Part shown: positions 43,489 to 51,711 of the stretch, one piece after another
Layout: the number at the start of each line of letters is the position of its first letter
How positions within the stretch are numbered: the first letter of the stretch is position 1
Assembly: GCA_002256985.1 (NCBI GenBank)
Contig: NCGO01000001.1
Location: 248,001-312,000 of the forward strand
Length of the DNA: 64,000 nt
Direction of reading: 5' to 3'
From: Novosphingobium sp. 28-62-57
Lineage (GTDB): Bacteria; Pseudomonadota; Alphaproteobacteria; Sphingomonadales; Sphingomonadaceae
Made by a program: the position numbers and the translations under genes
Notes under the pieces: model-generated
The model's input: the letters and a program-made list of their open reading frames with translations, nothing else
Databases searched by the model: none
Told to the model about the DNA's origin: nothing

Positions 43489-44156
43489 GCTGCGATCTCG
43501 CTCTGCACGATTTTCGCCAGTGCGGCCGATTGCTCCGGCGCTGCTGCAGGTTCCGCGCGCAGCCACAAGCCTCCGCCGCCAAGCTCACCCTGCGCCACAA
43601 TCCGCTGGCCTTCGATCTGCGCCACCGCCGTTTCCAGCCCGGCGATCAGCGAAGCACCGCAGTGCCAGCCTGCAAGCTCCAGCCCCTTGGTGCGCCCCGT
43701 TTCGAGCAACCCGGCGCTGTCTTCCTGCCGCCCCGCCTCCCGCGCAACAATCACCCGCGCGCGGATCAGTTGGCGCAGGAGTGATCCGCCCTTGGCGGGC
43801 TCCAGCACCAATCCCGGCAGCGTGTGCGGAAACACCAGCGCCCCGCCACGCACCGCCAGCACGTCGCTCGCGCCAAAATGCCGCGCCGCCTGCACCATCG
43901 CGCGCCGCCAGCCGTGGAGGCTTTGCGCGGAAAAGTCCTGCAAACTCTCATTGCAGCCGGGCAGATCGGGCAGAAAGCTATCGACGCCCGCATCATCCAG
44001 TAGCCGCATCATATCGACCAGCATCCGCCGCATGCGGTTGGCTTCGTCGAACAGAGCCGGGACGATCAGCAGCCGCGCTTTGCGCCCGCGATCAAAAGCC
44101 AGCGCATATTCCTCGCTCTGCCCGTCCGGGCCGGGGCAGGGCCAGGCCGCAATCAC
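43485..44156 (-). CDS. Exosortase A system-associated hydrolase 2
   Basis: This 223-residue alpha/beta hydrolase-like protein begins at GTG 44156, 3 bp after the acyl carrier protein stop. It has the family block VPALFDEANRMRRMLVDMMRLLDDAGV and PDLPGCNES. The canonical nucleophile serine is not obvious. It is one of a pair always found together in XrtA loci; the stop overlaps the hydrolase 1 start by 4 nt, so the order is GNAT, acyl carrier, hydrolase 2, hydrolase 1. Confidence 0.8.
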   Translation of the reverse strand: MIAAWPCPGPDGQSEEYALAFDRGRKARLLIVPALFDEANRMRRMLVDMMRLLDDAGVDSFLPDLPGCNESLQDFSAQSLHGWRRAMVQAARHFGASDVLAVRGGALVFPHTLPGLVLEPAKGGSLLRQLIRARVIVAREAGRQEDSAGLLETGRTKGLELAGWHCGASLIAGLETAVAQIEGQRIVAQGELGGGGLWLRAEPAAAPEQSAALAKIVQSEIAA

Positions 44157-44159
44157 GCC

Positions 44160-44423
44160 TCAGGCTTTCTCGGCGACCTTGGCATCCAGAAAGGCCAGCA
44201 GGTTGCCATAGCTTTCGAGCAATTCGCCATCGACCTCGTCATCCTCGATCACCACATCGAGCCGGTCTTCGATCTCGGTCAGAAGGCCTGCGACGGCCAT
44301 CGAATCCAGTTCGGGCAGATCGCCGAACAGGCCGGTGGACGCATCGAATGCGGCTACCCGTTCGGTGGAGAGTCCAAGCACGTCGCAAAGGATCGCGCGC
44401 AGGGTGCTATCGGTGTCGCTCAT
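44160..44423 (-). CDS. Acyl carrier protein of the XrtA locus
   Basis: This is an acidic 87-residue four-helix carrier. The phosphopantetheine attachment serine is in PELDSMAVAG (about residue 41). Together with the AMP-ligase and the two hydrolases it could load and hand over an acyl or aminoacyl group used to modify the polysaccharide or its lipid carrier. It lies downstream of the GNAT-like gene, separated by 71 bp that contain four 10-bp repeats. Confidence 0.88.
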   Translation of the reverse strand: MSDTDSTLRAILCDVLGLSTERVAAFDASTGLFGDLPELDSMAVAGLLTEIEDRLDVVIEDDEVDGELLESYGNLLAFLDAKVAEKA

Positions 44424-44441
44424 CGTATCCCGGTACCGTTC

Positions 44442-44481
44442 AGGTGCGTGTAGGTGCAGTTAGGTGCATCTAGGTGTCGTT
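44442..44481. repeat. Four tandem 10-bp repeats AGGTGNNNNT
   Basis: AGGTGCGTGT, AGGTGCAGTT, AGGTGCATCT and AGGTGTCGTT occupy 44442-44481. The period is exactly 10 bp. The array begins 18 bp upstream of the acyl carrier start on the minus strand, in the 71-bp gap after the GNAT-like gene. Confidence 0.85.
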
Positions 44482-44494
44482 CAGAACTTGGCCC

Positions 44495-45511
44495 TTAACC
44501 ATCGCGGTTCGGGGAAACAAGGGGTTGCAGTTTGTGCTTCCCCATAGCGCGGATCATGGCCCGAACCATTTGGGGCCAGTGCCGCACAGCGCCCTTGCGC
44601 CAAGCCCGCACGCGCCAGCGGGTGCGCACCTCCTCCATCCAGTCGCGCTTATAGGGATCATTGCCGGTGCCAAAGTCCACCAGCGAAACGCCATCGCGAT
44701 CAATCACATGCTCAAACATCGCCGCGCTCAGCAGCGTGCCGGGCGATTGTTTGCGAAAGCGTTCATCATGCGCCAGCTTGTGAATGAAGGCGGTGCCGCC
44801 CTCCACGGTCCAGAACTGCGCGGCCACCGGCTGCCCGCCGATCTCGGCAATCCCCAGCCGCAACCGCTCCGCCGCGCCATCCATTTCCGCCCAGCGGCGC
44901 AGGAAATCGGGCGAACCTTCGCCGGGTTTCCAACTGAGCTTGTAGACCGCCTCGTAAGCGTCCCAATCTGCGGGCGAATATTCGGTCACGATGCGCAAGG
45001 CCACTTCGCCTTTGCGCCCCTTGCGCCGCACCGTTTCGCGCAGTGCACCGGGACGGGCGGCCCAGTATTCGGCAAAGCTGCGGTTCTTTACAGACAATAT
45101 GTGGTTCATGTCGCAAGGCTCTGAAATCACAATCCAACCTGAGCAGCGAAGCGCTGTGGCCAAGGCGTGCGCGTCCTCTTGCGGCATCGGCGCGAAAGAG
45201 GCGCGGCCTGCTGGCAGGGTTCGCGTGATTTCTGAGAGAAGCGCACTATCTCCCAGCGGAGCCACGATAAAATTGTACCAGTTGGCCAGCGCCTCGGCTC
45301 CGCCGTGCGCCTCCATCCACGGAAGCGCGGCCACCCGCGCGCCGTCTGTCGCCACGCTGATGCGCGGGGCGGCGGGGGCGAGGCACATTTCGGCCAGCAG
45401 CGCGAGCCAGTCCAGCCGCTCGAACGGGGACGCGCCTTGCACGCCAAGAACCCCCGCGTCCGCTTGCGCTTCGTTAAGACTGGCGTGATAGACCTTCAAA
45501 ACGAATGCCAT
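44495..45511 (-). CDS. GNAT/FemAB-like N-acyltransferase of the XrtA locus
   Basis: This 338-residue protein of the BioF2/FemAB-like GNAT group has a C-terminal acetyltransferase fold (GGQPVAAQFWTVEGGTAFIHKLAHDERF, then VSLVDFGTGNDPYKRDW) with the family Y-K-x-D-W element. The ATG at 45511 starts at MAFVLKVYHASLNEA; the frame extends to 45634. It sits head to head with the AMP-ligase. It probably transfers an acyl group to a sugar amine in exopolysaccharide synthesis. Overlap of its 5' end with the opposing gene's promoter is notable. Confidence 0.8.
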   Translation of the reverse strand: MAFVLKVYHASLNEAQADAGVLGVQGASPFERLDWLALLAEMCLAPAAPRISVATDGARVAALPWMEAHGGAEALANWYNFIVAPLGDSALLSEITRTLPAGRASFAPMPQEDAHALATALRCSGWIVISEPCDMNHILSVKNRSFAEYWAARPGALRETVRRKGRKGEVALRIVTEYSPADWDAYEAVYKLSWKPGEGSPDFLRRWAEMDGAAERLRLGIAEIGGQPVAAQFWTVEGGTAFIHKLAHDERFRKQSPGTLLSAAMFEHVIDRDGVSLVDFGTGNDPYKRDWMEEVRTRWRVRAWRKGAVRHWPQMVRAMIRAMGKHKLQPLVSPNRDG

Positions 45512-45529
45512 TCCTTGACTGAGACCTGC

Positions 45530-47056
45530 GTGCCCGAAAGCCCCGATCCTACTGTATTCCCGCTCGATCACCTTGCGCTGCGCGGGGAGAGGTCCGCGCC
45601 CGCGCTGGTGCTGCGGAACCGCACTCTTAGCCACGAAGAGTTAAACGCGCGTGTAGGACGGCTGGCGGCTTGGCTGAAATCGCGCGTTGGGCAAACTGGC
45701 GCGCGGGTGGCGACGTGGCTGCCCAAGACCGAACTGGCCTGCCTGATGCCGCTGGCGGCGGTGCGCGCAGGGCTGGTCCACGTGCCGATAAATCCCCTGC
45801 TGAAGCGCGCGCAAGTAACGCATATCCTTGGCGATTCCGGGGCGAGCTTGCTTATCGCCAACAAGGCGCGGATCGATACGCTGGAGCCGGGGGATGCGAC
45901 CTGCGTGGTGTTCGAAGAACCGCCGGTCTGGGCCGAGGTCGAGGCGCAAGGCGATGAACTGCCGCCATCCGATGCCGCGCCGGATAGCCTTGCCGCGATC
46001 CTCTATACCAGCGGATCGACCGGGCGGCCCAAGGGCGTGATGCTCAGCCAAGCCAACTTGTGGCTCGGCGCGGTCAGCGTGGCGCATTACCTGAAGATCA
46101 CACCTGCAGACCGGGTGCTGGCGGTGCTGCCGCTGGCGTTTGATTATGGGCAGAACCAATTGCTTTCGACGTGGTTTGCAAGCGGCAGCGTGGTGCCGCT
46201 GGATTACCTGACACCGCGCGATGTGGCAAAAGCAGTCGCGAAACATGGGGTTACCACCATCGCCGCGGTGCCGCCGCTGTGGCTGCAACTGGCCGAACTC
46301 GATTGGCCGCAAGAGGCCGCATCCAGCCTGCGCCGAATGACCAACAGCGGCGGCGCGCTGACCGTGCCGCTGGTGCGCGCGCTGCGGGCGAAGTTTCCGT
46401 GGGCCGATCTCTATCCGATGTACGGGCTGACCGAGGCGTTCCGGTCTACCTACCTTGATCCGGCGCTGGTGGATGCGCACCCGACATCGATGGGCAAGGC
46501 CATTCCGTTCGCAGAAGTGCTTGTCGTCAATGACTTGGGGGCCGAAGCTGCCACGGAGGAAGAAGGCGAACTGGTCCACACCGGGCCGCTGGTGGCGCAA
46601 GGATACTGGCAGGATGCACAGCGCACGGCAGAGCGTTTCAAGCCAGCGCCTGCGTTTTCCAGGCTGGGCGGGATGGCCGTCTGGTCGGGCGACCGGGTGA
46701 AGCGCGATGCGGCGGGGTTGCTGCACTTTGTCGGGCGGCGCGATGCGATGATCAAGACCAGCGGCAACCGCGTCAGCCCGCAAGAGGTTGAGGAAGCGGC
46801 GGTGGCAACGGGGATCGTGGCCGAGGCGGTGGCGCTGGGCCTGCCCGATCCGCAACTGGGGCAGGCGATCCATCTGGTCGCGCGCGCCTTGCCCGGTGCC
46901 ATTACCGAGGACCTGATCCCGGCGCTCACGCGGGCGCTGCCCAATTTCATGGTGCCGCGCCACGTGCATTGGCGGCAGGAGATGCCCGTCAGCCCGAATG
47001 GCAAATTGGACCGGGTTGCGCTGGCCGCAGAACTGGCGGAGGAAGCACACCCATGA
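45530..47056 (+). CDS. Acyl-CoA ligase (AMP-forming), exosortase A-associated
   Basis: An adenylate-forming enzyme of about 508 residues: AILYTSGSTGRPKGVML (A3 motif), YPMYGLTEAF, SGDRVKRDAAGLLHFVGRRDAMIKTSGNRVSP and the final catalytic Lys in VSPNGKLDR. The start is not clear: the frame opens at 45305, but the GTG at 45530 gives the family N-terminus; a TTG at 45515 is also possible. It activates an acid, probably for transfer to the nearby acyl carrier protein. The stop overlaps the decarboxylase start (ATGA). Confidence 0.85.
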   Translation: MPESPDPTVFPLDHLALRGERSAPALVLRNRTLSHEELNARVGRLAAWLKSRVGQTGARVATWLPKTELACLMPLAAVRAGLVHVPINPLLKRAQVTHILGDSGASLLIANKARIDTLEPGDATCVVFEEPPVWAEVEAQGDELPPSDAAPDSLAAILYTSGSTGRPKGVMLSQANLWLGAVSVAHYLKITPADRVLAVLPLAFDYGQNQLLSTWFASGSVVPLDYLTPRDVAKAVAKHGVTTIAAVPPLWLQLAELDWPQEAASSLRRMTNSGGALTVPLVRALRAKFPWADLYPMYGLTEAFRSTYLDPALVDAHPTSMGKAIPFAEVLVVNDLGAEAATEEEGELVHTGPLVAQGYWQDAQRTAERFKPAPAFSRLGGMAVWSGDRVKRDAAGLLHFVGRRDAMIKTSGNRVSPQEVEEAAVATGIVAEAVALGLPDPQLGQAIHLVARALPGAITEDLIPALTRALPNFMVPRHVHWRQEMPVSPNGKLDRVALAAELAEEAHP

Positions 47057-48279
47057 AACCGCTCGGCCCGATACCCCTAGGATTTGCCGCTATCGACGGC
47101 GTCTTGGCGATTGACGGACGCAAGGTGACCGATCTGGTGACTGAGGCGGGCAACACCCCGCTGTTCGTCTATTCCCGCGCGATGCTGACCGCCAAGGCAC
47201 AGGCCCTGCGCGCGGCGATGCCGCAGCGGCTGACGATACATTACGCCATAAAAGCAAACCCTTACGCGCCACTCTTGCAGCACATGCTGAATCTCGTTGA
47301 CGGGTTCGACATAGCCTCGGGCGGGGAACTGGCGATCGTGCAGGCCGCCGGGATTGATCCGGCGCGGGTAAGTTTCGCCGGGCCGGGCAAGCGCGATGCC
47401 GAACTGGAAGCGGCGATTGCCGCAGGCGTGACGCTGAACCTTGAATCCGAGGGCGAAGCGAGCCGTGCGCTGGCCATTGCCGAAAAGCTGGGCGTGACGC
47501 CGAGGCTGGCGATCCGCGTCAATCCCGAGTTCGATCTGAAAGGATCGGGCATGAAGATGGGCGGCGGGGCCAAGCCATTTGGCATTGATGAGGACCGGGT
47601 GCCCGCGCTGGGCCGCCGCCTGATCGAAGCCGGGGCGGATTGGCGCGGCTTTCATATCTTTGCAGGCAGTCAGGCGCTTTCCGCCGATGCCATCATCGAG
47701 ACGCAGCGGCAAACGCTGGCGCTGGCCGCGCGGCTGGCGGATGAAATTGGCGCGGCGCTGCCCAAGTGCAATCTGGGCGGCGGCTTTGGCATCCCCTATT
47801 TCCCAGGGGACGAACCGGTGGACATCGTGGCTGTAGGCGCAGCGCTGGAAGAACGCTTTGCCAACTTGCCCGATGTGCTGAAAGACACCGCGTTCTGCAT
47901 CGAGCTGGGCCGCTATCTCGTTGGCGAATCAGGTGTTTATCTGGCCACAGTGGTGGACCGCAAGGAAAGCCACGGCGAGGTCTATCTCGTCACCGATGGC
48001 GGGCTGCATCACCAGCTGGCCGCATCGGGCAACTTTGGCACCGTGGTGCGCCGCAACTATCCCAGCGCCATTGCCACGCGCTTTGGCGCAAGCGTTGAGG
48101 AAGAAGCGAGCATTGTGGGCTGCCTGTGCACGCCGCTGGACCGATTGGCCGACAAGGGCGGGTTTCCGCGGGCTGATGCGGGTGATCTTGTCGCAATTTT
48201 TTGCGCCGGTGCCTATGGGGCCACCGCCAGCCCGGCGGCGTTCCTGGGGCAGGGGCCAGCACGCGAAGTCCTGATCTGA
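47053..48279 (+). CDS. PLP-dependent decarboxylase, exosortase A-associated
   Basis: This is a fold III decarboxylase of 408 residues, related to diaminopimelate and ornithine decarboxylases. The PLP lysine is in IHYAIKANPY (about residue 67); GGGFGIPY and the C-terminal CAGAYG (Tyr at the active site of the partner subunit) are visible. It probably decarboxylates an amino acid whose amine product the adjacent AMP-ligase or carrier uses. It is translated with the AMP-ligase (4-nt overlap). A 226-bp gap with structured RNA follows before the export gene. Confidence 0.88.
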   Translation: MKPLGPIPLGFAAIDGVLAIDGRKVTDLVTEAGNTPLFVYSRAMLTAKAQALRAAMPQRLTIHYAIKANPYAPLLQHMLNLVDGFDIASGGELAIVQAAGIDPARVSFAGPGKRDAELEAAIAAGVTLNLESEGEASRALAIAEKLGVTPRLAIRVNPEFDLKGSGMKMGGGAKPFGIDEDRVPALGRRLIEAGADWRGFHIFAGSQALSADAIIETQRQTLALAARLADEIGAALPKCNLGGGFGIPYFPGDEPVDIVAVGAALEERFANLPDVLKDTAFCIELGRYLVGESGVYLATVVDRKESHGEVYLVTDGGLHHQLAASGNFGTVVRRNYPSAIATRFGASVEEEASIVGCLCTPLDRLADKGGFPRADAGDLVAIFCAGAYGATASPAAFLGQGPAREVLI

Positions 48280-48325
48280 TTATCCTTGTGTGACAGCGTG
48301 ATAGGTTCCCGCTGTTAACCACCGT

Positions 48326-48372
48326 CGCCAAGACAGTCCCGCATCGGGACAGCGGCGAATGCCGCCTTGGCG
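48326..48372 (+). promoter_or_regulatory. Predicted three-way junction in the export-gene leader
   Basis: A 7-bp closing stem CGCCAAG (48326-48332) / CTTGGCG (48366-48372) encloses two perfect hairpins: GTCCCG-CAT-CGGGAC (48336-48350) and GCGGC-GAAT-GCCGC (48352-48365). Unpaired bases are ACA and A only. It ends 133 nt before the export lipoprotein start, so it could be a leader RNA element. No known riboswitch class is recognised. Confidence 0.5.
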
Positions 48373-48505
48373 TCACCCTTCTCAGCAATCAAGGCTAACG
48401 CAATCTTCACCCTTTTTGGCGATAGCCGAGCGTGACTTGCGGTCTTTGCCACCCGTGCGCTTGCGCAGCGGGGGTAAGGGAAAGCCGCAGCAAGAAGGAA
48501 GACCC

Positions 48506-49153
48506 ATGCCGTTAAATGCCCACGTCACCCGCATGCTGGCCGGAACTGCCATGCTGAGTCTTGCGTTGACCGGGTGCAGCGGAGTGGGCGGTGGCCAGCA
48601 ATTGCCGCCAGCGTCATTCGTGGCGCTGCAGGAAGGGCCGGGCGAGGAATACGTGATCGGCCCGCTGGATGAGCTGACGATCTTTGTTTGGCGCAATCCC
48701 GAACTGGGCGCGCAAGTGCAGGTGCGGCCCGATGGGCGCATCACCACGCCGCTGATCACCGACATGCCCGCCGTGGGCAAGACGCCTTCGATGCTGTCCG
48801 AAGATATCAAGCTCCAGCTTTCGCAGTATATTCAAGAGCCGATCGTCTCGGTCATCGTCAACAAGTTTGCCGGCACGTTCAGCCAGCAGGTGCGCATCGT
48901 GGGGGCGACCGAAAAGCCCGCCTCGATCCCGTTCCGCGCGAACATGACGCTGCTCGATGCTATGATCGCAGTGGGCGGCCTGTCCGAATATGCCGCGGGC
49001 AACAAGGCGCGGCTGGTCCGGTTTGACAAGCAATCGGGCAATCAGAAGGAATATGCGGTGCGCATCAGCGATCTGCTGCGCAAGGGCGATACCAAGGCGA
49101 ACGTGCTGCTGATGCCCGGTGACGTGATCATCATCCCTGAGTCGATGTTCTGA
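48506..49153 (+). CDS. XrtA-system polysaccharide export lipoprotein (Wza-like)
   Basis: This 215-residue lipoprotein has a signal peptide with lipobox LALTGC, then a polysaccharide export domain (YVIGPLDELTIFVWRNPELG, then VQVRPDGRITTPLI) and a SLBB-like domain (VRIVGATEKPASIPF..MTLLDAMIAVGGL). It should form the outer-membrane channel of the exopolysaccharide exporter. The frame extends to 48359, but the ATG at 48506 has AAGGA 7 nt upstream. It is followed after 25 bp by the chain-length gene. Confidence 0.9.
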   Translation: MPLNAHVTRMLAGTAMLSLALTGCSGVGGGQQLPPASFVALQEGPGEEYVIGPLDELTIFVWRNPELGAQVQVRPDGRITTPLITDMPAVGKTPSMLSEDIKLQLSQYIQEPIVSVIVNKFAGTFSQQVRIVGATEKPASIPFRANMTLLDAMIAVGGLSEYAAGNKARLVRFDKQSGNQKEYAVRISDLLRKGDTKANVLLMPGDVIIIPESMF

Positions 49154-49178
49154 TCGGCGGGCGGGGGACACGGCAGCC

Positions 49179-50696
49179 ATGACCAACATCTACGAAGAGG
49201 TGCGTATCGCGCTTCACGGCATCTGGACCCGGCGCTGGATTGCGCTGGCGATTGCCTGGGCCGTGTGTGTGGCGGGCTGGCTGGTCGTGGCGATGGTGCC
49301 CAACAGCTATGAATCCAAGGCGCGCATCTTTGTGCAGATCGATGATGTGCTGGCCGACCAGATCGGCATCGGCGGCGATCGCAAGCGTGATATCGAGCGC
49401 GTGCGCCAGACGCTGACCAGCTCGGTCAATCTGGAAAAGGTCATCCGCGCAACCCGGTTGGGCGACAAGGTGACCGACGACAAGCAGATGCAGGCAGCAG
49501 TAGCGGGCCTGTCCAAGAACGTGCGGGTGGTGAGCCAGCAGGACAACCTGTTCGAGATCACCGGTTTTGCCGGTGGCGGCGGGCGCAACGATGCCGAAAA
49601 CGCCAAGCTTTCGCAGGACATCGTGCAGAAGATGATCGACATCTTCCGCGAGGAAAACCTTGCCGGCGGGCGCGGCGAGATGACAGACACGCTGGCCTTT
49701 ATGGACCAGCAACTGGCCAGCCGCAAAAAGGATCTGGAAGCGGCAGAACTGAAGCGGACGGAATTCGAGGCCAAGAACGTTGGCTTCATTCCCGGCATCG
49801 GTTCGATCAGCACCAAGCTGGAAGCCGCGCGCGGGCAATTGCGTGATGTCGAATCAAACCTGCTGGCTGCCCAGAGCGCGCTCGCTTCGATCAACGGGCA
49901 GCTTTCGGGCACGCCGCAGACGATTGCTGTGGCCGGGCCTGCTGGTGGTGCAAAGGGCGCTTTGGCGCAGGCCCAATCCGATCTGGCATCGATGCGCGCA
50001 CGCGGGCTGACCGACAGCCATCCCGATGTAATTGCCGTGAAAGGCCAGATTTCCGGCCTGCAAAAGGCGGCAGCGGGCGAGGGCGGTGCCGGTGGCACGC
50101 TTAACCCTGCCTATTCCTCGCTGATTTCGATCAAGGCTGATCGCGAAGCAAGCATCGTGGCGCTGCAATCGCGCAAGGGTTCGCTCCAGGCTGAAATCGC
50201 ACAGCTTTCAGCCCAGCAATTCAGCGAGCCGACCGTGGCCGCCGAAGCCGCGCGGATCAGCCGCGATTACGATGTTTACAAGGAACAGTACGACAAGCTG
50301 CTGCGTGACCGCGAACAGCTTCGCTTGCGCGGGCAGGTGGAAACCGAACGCGATGCGGTGAAGTTCGAAGTGATCGATCCGCCGACGATGCCGACCGGCC
50401 CGTCTGCGCCCAATCGTCCGCTGTTGCTGATGATGGTGCTGGTGGTGGGCATTGGTGCGGGCGGGGCAGGGGCCTTTGCGCTGGCCCAGCTCAAGTCTGC
50501 CTATTCAACCACGGGCCAGTTGGAGCGCTCTACCGGCCTGCCAGTGCTGGGCGCGGTGTCCGAGGCGGTGACGCGGGTGGCGCGGGCCGAACGCGCCAAG
50601 CGGCTCAAGTGGTTTGCAGGCGGCCTGGCTGGCCTGTTCGTTGTCCTGTTCGTCCTGCTCGGCGTGGAAATGCTGAAGCGCGGCATGGTGGCCTGA
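49179..50696 (+). CDS. XrtA-system polysaccharide chain-length determinant
   Basis: This is a Wzz/BexC-like inner-membrane protein of 505 residues. A first membrane helix (WIALAIAWAVCVAGWLVVAMV, about residues 21-41) and a last one (WFAGGLAGLFVVLFVLLGVE near the end) flank a long periplasmic, largely coiled-coil region, plus an inner helix LLLMMVLVVGIGAGG near residue 420. It sets chain length and links the lipoprotein to the kinase. It lies 13 bp before the tyrosine kinase gene. Confidence 0.9.
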   Translation: MTNIYEEVRIALHGIWTRRWIALAIAWAVCVAGWLVVAMVPNSYESKARIFVQIDDVLADQIGIGGDRKRDIERVRQTLTSSVNLEKVIRATRLGDKVTDDKQMQAAVAGLSKNVRVVSQQDNLFEITGFAGGGGRNDAENAKLSQDIVQKMIDIFREENLAGGRGEMTDTLAFMDQQLASRKKDLEAAELKRTEFEAKNVGFIPGIGSISTKLEAARGQLRDVESNLLAAQSALASINGQLSGTPQTIAVAGPAGGAKGALAQAQSDLASMRARGLTDSHPDVIAVKGQISGLQKAAAGEGGAGGTLNPAYSSLISIKADREASIVALQSRKGSLQAEIAQLSAQQFSEPTVAAEAARISRDYDVYKEQYDKLLRDREQLRLRGQVETERDAVKFEVIDPPTMPTGPSAPNRPLLLMMVLVVGIGAGGAGAFALAQLKSAYSTTGQLERSTGLPVLGAVSEAVTRVARAERAKRLKWFAGGLAGLFVVLFVLLGVEMLKRGMVA

Positions 50697-50709
50697 GGAG
50701 GATCGAGAG

Positions 50710-51711
50710 ATGACCGACCAGAGCAAGATCCCGCTTCCGCCCCGGTTCGCAGCGCCCTCCGCCACGGCATCCGGCCCCTCGCTGATTGAGCGCGCATCGG
50801 GCAGCTTTGATTTCCGCACGCTGACGCGCCCGGTGATGGCTGACCTGCCGCCAGCGCCTGCGCCCGCACCCGCGCAAGCACCTGCTCCTGCGCCGGTTGC
50901 TGCGGCCCCGGTGGCAACGCCTGCGCCATTTGCCCCGCCGCCGCCCGAGCCGATTGTCGCAGTCAGCCGCTTCAGCGGTGCCTATCACAAGATTGATCGC
51001 GAACATCTGCGCGAGCAGTGCATTATCGAGCCGGAAAGCGCGGTGACGGGCACGCTCGAAGAGTTCCGCATCATCAAGCGCCAGTTGCTGCGCGTGGCGG
51101 CGGAATCGCGCGCCGGTAAGGGCGGCCCGCATGGCGAACGCATCCTGATCGCATCGGCGCATTCGGGCGAGGGCAAGACGTTCTGCGCGGTAAATCTGGC
51201 CATCTCGATTGCGGCAGAAAAGGACAACGAAGTCCTGCTGATCGATGCCGATTTTGCCAAGCCTTCGGTCCTGTCCACGCTGGGTTTGCCGGGCGGCAAG
51301 GGACTGATGGATGCGCTGGCCGATCCTTCGCTGCCGGTGGAAGACTGCGTGATCGGCACCGATATCGCAGGGCTTTACGTGTTGCCCGCGGGCAATGCGA
51401 CGGGGTCTGATACCGAATACCTAGCCTCGGCCCGCACCAACGCGGTGCTGGACCGGCTGACCGCGCATTCGCCCAATCGCATCGTGATTTTCGATTCACC
51501 TCCCGTGCTCGCGGCATCGCCCGCCACGGTGCTGGCCAACCATGTCGGCCAGACGGTGATGATCGTGCGCGCCGATGTGACCGGCGAGGCCGCGCTGCGC
51601 GATGCCGTGGGCCTGCTGGGCGCGTGCGATGACATCAAGCTCCTGCTGAACGGAACCCGCTTTTCGACCACGGGCCGCCGCTTCGGCACTTATTACGGAT
51701 ACAAGGAATGA
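50710..51711 (+). CDS. XrtA-associated bacterial tyrosine autokinase
   Basis: This BY-kinase of 333 residues starts with a Pro/Ala-rich, low-complexity stretch (about residues 40-75), then the P-loop IASAHSGEGKTFCAVNL (Walker A), VLLIDADFAKPS (A') and IVIFDSPPVLA (Walker B). The C-terminus (RRFGTYYGYKE) holds a short tyrosine cluster for autophosphorylation. The kinase couples with the chain-length determinant. GGAGG 8 nt upstream supports the ATG. It overlaps the outer-membrane gene by 4 nt. Confidence 0.9.
   Translation: MTDQSKIPLPPRFAAPSATASGPSLIERASGSFDFRTLTRPVMADLPPAPAPAPAQAPAPAPVAAAPVATPAPFAPPPPEPIVAVSRFSGAYHKIDREHLREQCIIEPESAVTGTLEEFRIIKRQLLRVAAESRAGKGGPHGERILIASAHSGEGKTFCAVNLAISIAAEKDNEVLLIDADFAKPSVLSTLGLPGGKGLMDALADPSLPVEDCVIGTDIAGLYVLPAGNATGSDTEYLASARTNAVLDRLTAHSPNRIVIFDSPPVLAASPATVLANHVGQTVMIVRADVTGEAALRDAVGLLGACDDIKLLLNGTRFSTTGRRFGTYYGYKE

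Noticed and set aside
45641-47050. Minus-strand frame opposite the AMP-ligase
   Set aside because: All ligase motifs are on the plus strand; the product is low complexity.
48280-48505. c-di-GMP riboswitch in the export leader
   Set aside because: The conserved core and tetraloop pattern of the known c-di-GMP riboswitches is absent, although the region is structured.
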